The position numbers and the translations under genes are program-made. The notes beneath the pieces were generated by a model. The model ran no database searches. It worked only from the letters and a program-made list of their open reading frames with translations, and was not told the origin of the DNA. Below, piece after piece: positions 5,482 through 6,896 of a stretch of DNA of 6,896 nucleotides. Source of the DNA: Nitrospina sp. (lineage in GTDB: Bacteria > Nitrospinota > Nitrospinia > Nitrospinales > VA-1). The stretch covers positions 12,796 to 19,691 of the forward strand of contig NZYH01000038.1 of NCBI GenBank assembly GCA_002697825.1, given 5' to 3'. Within the stretch, counting starts at the first letter, position 1. The number at the start of each line of letters is the position of its first letter.

Positions 5482-6834
5482 TTAAATAACTCCATAGGCA
5501 ACCATGGCTTCGGCTACTTTAACAAATCCAGCAATGTTTGCCCCTTTAACATAATCCACGCGATTTTTTTCAGTCCCAAACTCAACACACTGTTGGTGAA
5601 TATCACGCATAATAGTTTTTAGCCGTTCATCCAACTCATCTCTTTGCCATGACAAACGAATACTGTTTTGGGTCATTTCAAGTCCGGAAACAGCTACTCC
5701 CCCGGCATTAGAGGCTTTTCCTGGAGAGAACATGATATTGGCTTCTACCAATGCTTCCATCGCCTCTATTGTTGTTGGCATATTAGCACCTTCAGCCACA
5801 CCTTTAAATCCATTCTTAATAAGGTCTTCCGCATCAGATAGCTCGAGCTCATTTTGAGTCGCACAGGGAAACGCCAAATCTGCCTTCACCATCCAAGGTC
5901 TTTTACCTTCATGGAAGTCAACTTTATATTTTTCAGCGTACTCAGAAATTCTTCCTCGGCGATTCGTTTTTAAATCAATGACGTAATCCAATTTTTCTTC
6001 ATTCAAACCATCAGGGTCGTGGATGAAACCAGAAGAATCTGACAAAGTTAAAACCTTGCCTCCTAAATGCATTATCTTCTGAGCACAAAACTGAGCAACG
6101 TTTCCAGATCCAGAAACAACACAACTCTTTCCTTGCATAGAATCACCATTATGCTTCAGCATTTCTTCCATAAAATAAGCACAACCGTAGCCAGTCGCCT
6201 CTTTTCTTATTAAGCTTCCTCCAAACTCAAGGGCTTTCCCCGTGAGAGTCCCCGTAAACTCATTTTGCAGACGCTTGTATTGACCAAACATATAACTAAT
6301 TTCTCTGGCACCAACCCCAATATCTCCAGCAGGAACGTCCACGTTCTCACCAATATGTTTTGATAGTTCCGTCATAAAAGCTTGGCAAAAACGCATTATC
6401 TCTCGTTCGGATTTTCCTTTTGGGTTAAAGTCTGCTCCACCTTTACCAGCACCCATCGGTAGAGTCGTTAGACTATTTTTAAATGTTTGCTCAAAACCCA
6501 GAAATTTGAGAATACCTAGATTTACTGAAGGATGAAAACGGAGGCCTCCCTTATAAGGGCCAATGGAGTTATTAAACTGAACGCGATAACCCCGGTTAGT
6601 ACGAATATTTCCATTATCATCTTGCCAACATACTCTGAAAATAATTGTCCTATCCGGTTCAGTCATTCTTTCGAGGATTTGGTTCTCTATATACTTGGGA
6701 TTTTCATTTATATAAGGAATAACACAGGCGGCAACTTCTTCAACTGCCTGATGAAATTCTTGTTCTCCGGGGTTTCTTTTTTTAAGACCTTCCATAAATT
6801 GATTAAGGTCTAATGGCTTAATATTTGTTGGCAT
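5482..6834 (-). CDS. gdhA: NADP-specific glutamate dehydrogenase (EC 1.4.1.4)
   Basis: This 450-residue cytoplasmic enzyme catalyses reductive amination of 2-oxoglutarate with ammonia and NADPH to give glutamate, the low-affinity route of ammonium assimilation. The length matches the hexameric bacterial family (about 447 residues in E. coli). The N-terminal substrate domain shows GPYKGGLRFHPSVN (92-105, substrate-binding K95), then PMGAGKGGADF (126-136) with the probable catalytic K131, and DVPAGDIGVG (166-175) with the catalytic Asp D171. The Rossmann domain follows with GSGNVAQ (242-248), and the SDSSG after its second strand (265-269) resembles NADP-type enzymes. C-terminal SNAGGVAVSGLE (375-386) is also typical. 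One small deviation is FNP where FDP is usual (136-138). The start is fixed by a GGAG seven bases upstream of the ATG. The gene is complete and looks functional. It is first in the row and separated from the redox genes by 123 bases, so a role with them is possible but unproven. Family assignment is very secure; cofactor specificity is inferred from resemblance. Confidence 0.97.
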   Translation of the reverse strand: MPTNIKPLDLNQFMEGLKKRNPGEQEFHQAVEEVAACVIPYINENPKYIENQILERMTEPDRTIIFRVCWQDDNGNIRTNRGYRVQFNNSIGPYKGGLRFHPSVNLGILKFLGFEQTFKNSLTTLPMGAGKGGADFNPKGKSEREIMRFCQAFMTELSKHIGENVDVPAGDIGVGAREISYMFGQYKRLQNEFTGTLTGKALEFGGSLIRKEATGYGCAYFMEEMLKHNGDSMQGKSCVVSGSGNVAQFCAQKIMHLGGKVLTLSDSSGFIHDPDGLNEEKLDYVIDLKTNRRGRISEYAEKYKVDFHEGKRPWMVKADLAFPCATQNELELSDAEDLIKNGFKGVAEGANMPTTIEAMEALVEANIMFSPGKASNAGGVAVSGLEMTQNSIRLSWQRDELDERLKTIMRDIHQQCVEFGTEKNRVDYVKGANIAGFVKVAEAMVAYGVI

Positions 6835-6841
6835 TTGTCGA

Positions 6842-6845
6842 CTCC
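6842..6845 (-). promoter_or_regulatory. Shine-Dalgarno site of gdhA
   Basis: GGAG on the minus strand lies seven bases before the gdhA ATG at 6834. This is good spacing and supports that start over any internal methionine. Confidence 0.75.
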
Positions 6846-6857
6846 GTAAAGTTTTTT

Positions 6858-6888
6858 ATAATACTTGTAAAAAAAACCGCTTAATCAA
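6858..6888 (-). promoter_or_regulatory. Possible sigma70-type promoter for gdhA
   Basis: On the minus strand a TTGATT (6888-6883) resembles a -35 box and TATTAT (6863-6858) a -10 box, in the AT-rich leader of gdhA. The spacer is 19 bases, longer than the usual 17, and such matches arise easily by chance in AT-rich DNA. Only about 60 bases of leader are visible, so a better promoter could lie outside the window. Confidence 0.25.
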
Positions 6889-6896
6889 ACAATTCC

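Noticed and set aside
6532..6813. Plus-strand ORF of 93 residues
   Set aside because: It is antisense to the conserved N-terminal part of gdhA and has no independent coding signs.
6867..6896. Possible terminator of an upstream gene (AAGCGG followed by eight T on the minus strand)
   Set aside because: The T-run fits a rho-independent terminator, but the matching CCGCTT arm is not in the window, so the hairpin cannot be shown.

Overview
The window carries four genes in a row, all on the minus strand, so transcription runs from the right edge to the left edge. In that order they are: an NADP-type glutamate dehydrogenase (gdhA, 5482-6834); a large soluble flavoprotein with two cyclic-nucleotide-binding domains and a four-cluster ferredoxin-like tail (2980-5358); a small five-helix membrane protein with the histidine spacing of a diheme b-type cytochrome (2145-2969); and a membrane-anchored fusion of an FHA domain, seven c-type heme sites and a WD40 propeller (2135 to beyond base 1, so its C-terminus is missing). 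No RNA gene, CRISPR array, insertion sequence or integration signature was seen, and there is no gene-free stretch over 125 bases.

The last three genes look like one operon. The gap from flavoprotein to cytochrome b is 10 bases and from cytochrome b to heptaheme protein 9 bases, and the Shine-Dalgarno of the last gene overlaps the stop codon of the one before it. Together they read as a complete electron path across the inner membrane: NAD(P)H or another cytoplasmic donor, FAD, four [4Fe-4S] clusters, heme b on the cytoplasmic side, heme b on the periplasmic side, then a periplasmic multiheme cytochrome c. The reverse direction cannot be excluded. Signalling modules sit on both ends: tandem cyclic-nucleotide domains inside the flavoprotein and a cytoplasmic FHA domain on the cytochrome c, whose phosphothreonine pocket looks degenerate. 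A WD40 propeller faces the periplasm. I do not recognise this as a named complex; it is the main candidate here for an undescribed system.

gdhA lies upstream with a 123-base AT-rich gap to the flavoprotein gene. It has its own Shine-Dalgarno and a possible promoter, and is probably an ordinary assimilatory housekeeping gene that may or may not be co-transcribed.

The organism is a Gram-negative bacterium, since c-type hemes need a periplasm beyond a single N-terminal anchor, with an AT-rich genome (about 40% G+C by eye). Multiheme cytochromes, FHA and WD40 fusions and FAD/cNMP/ferredoxin fusions are the sort of gene content found in deltaproteobacterial lineages, Nitrospinota/Nitrospirota or Planctomycetota. 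The sequence alone does not let me choose among them.
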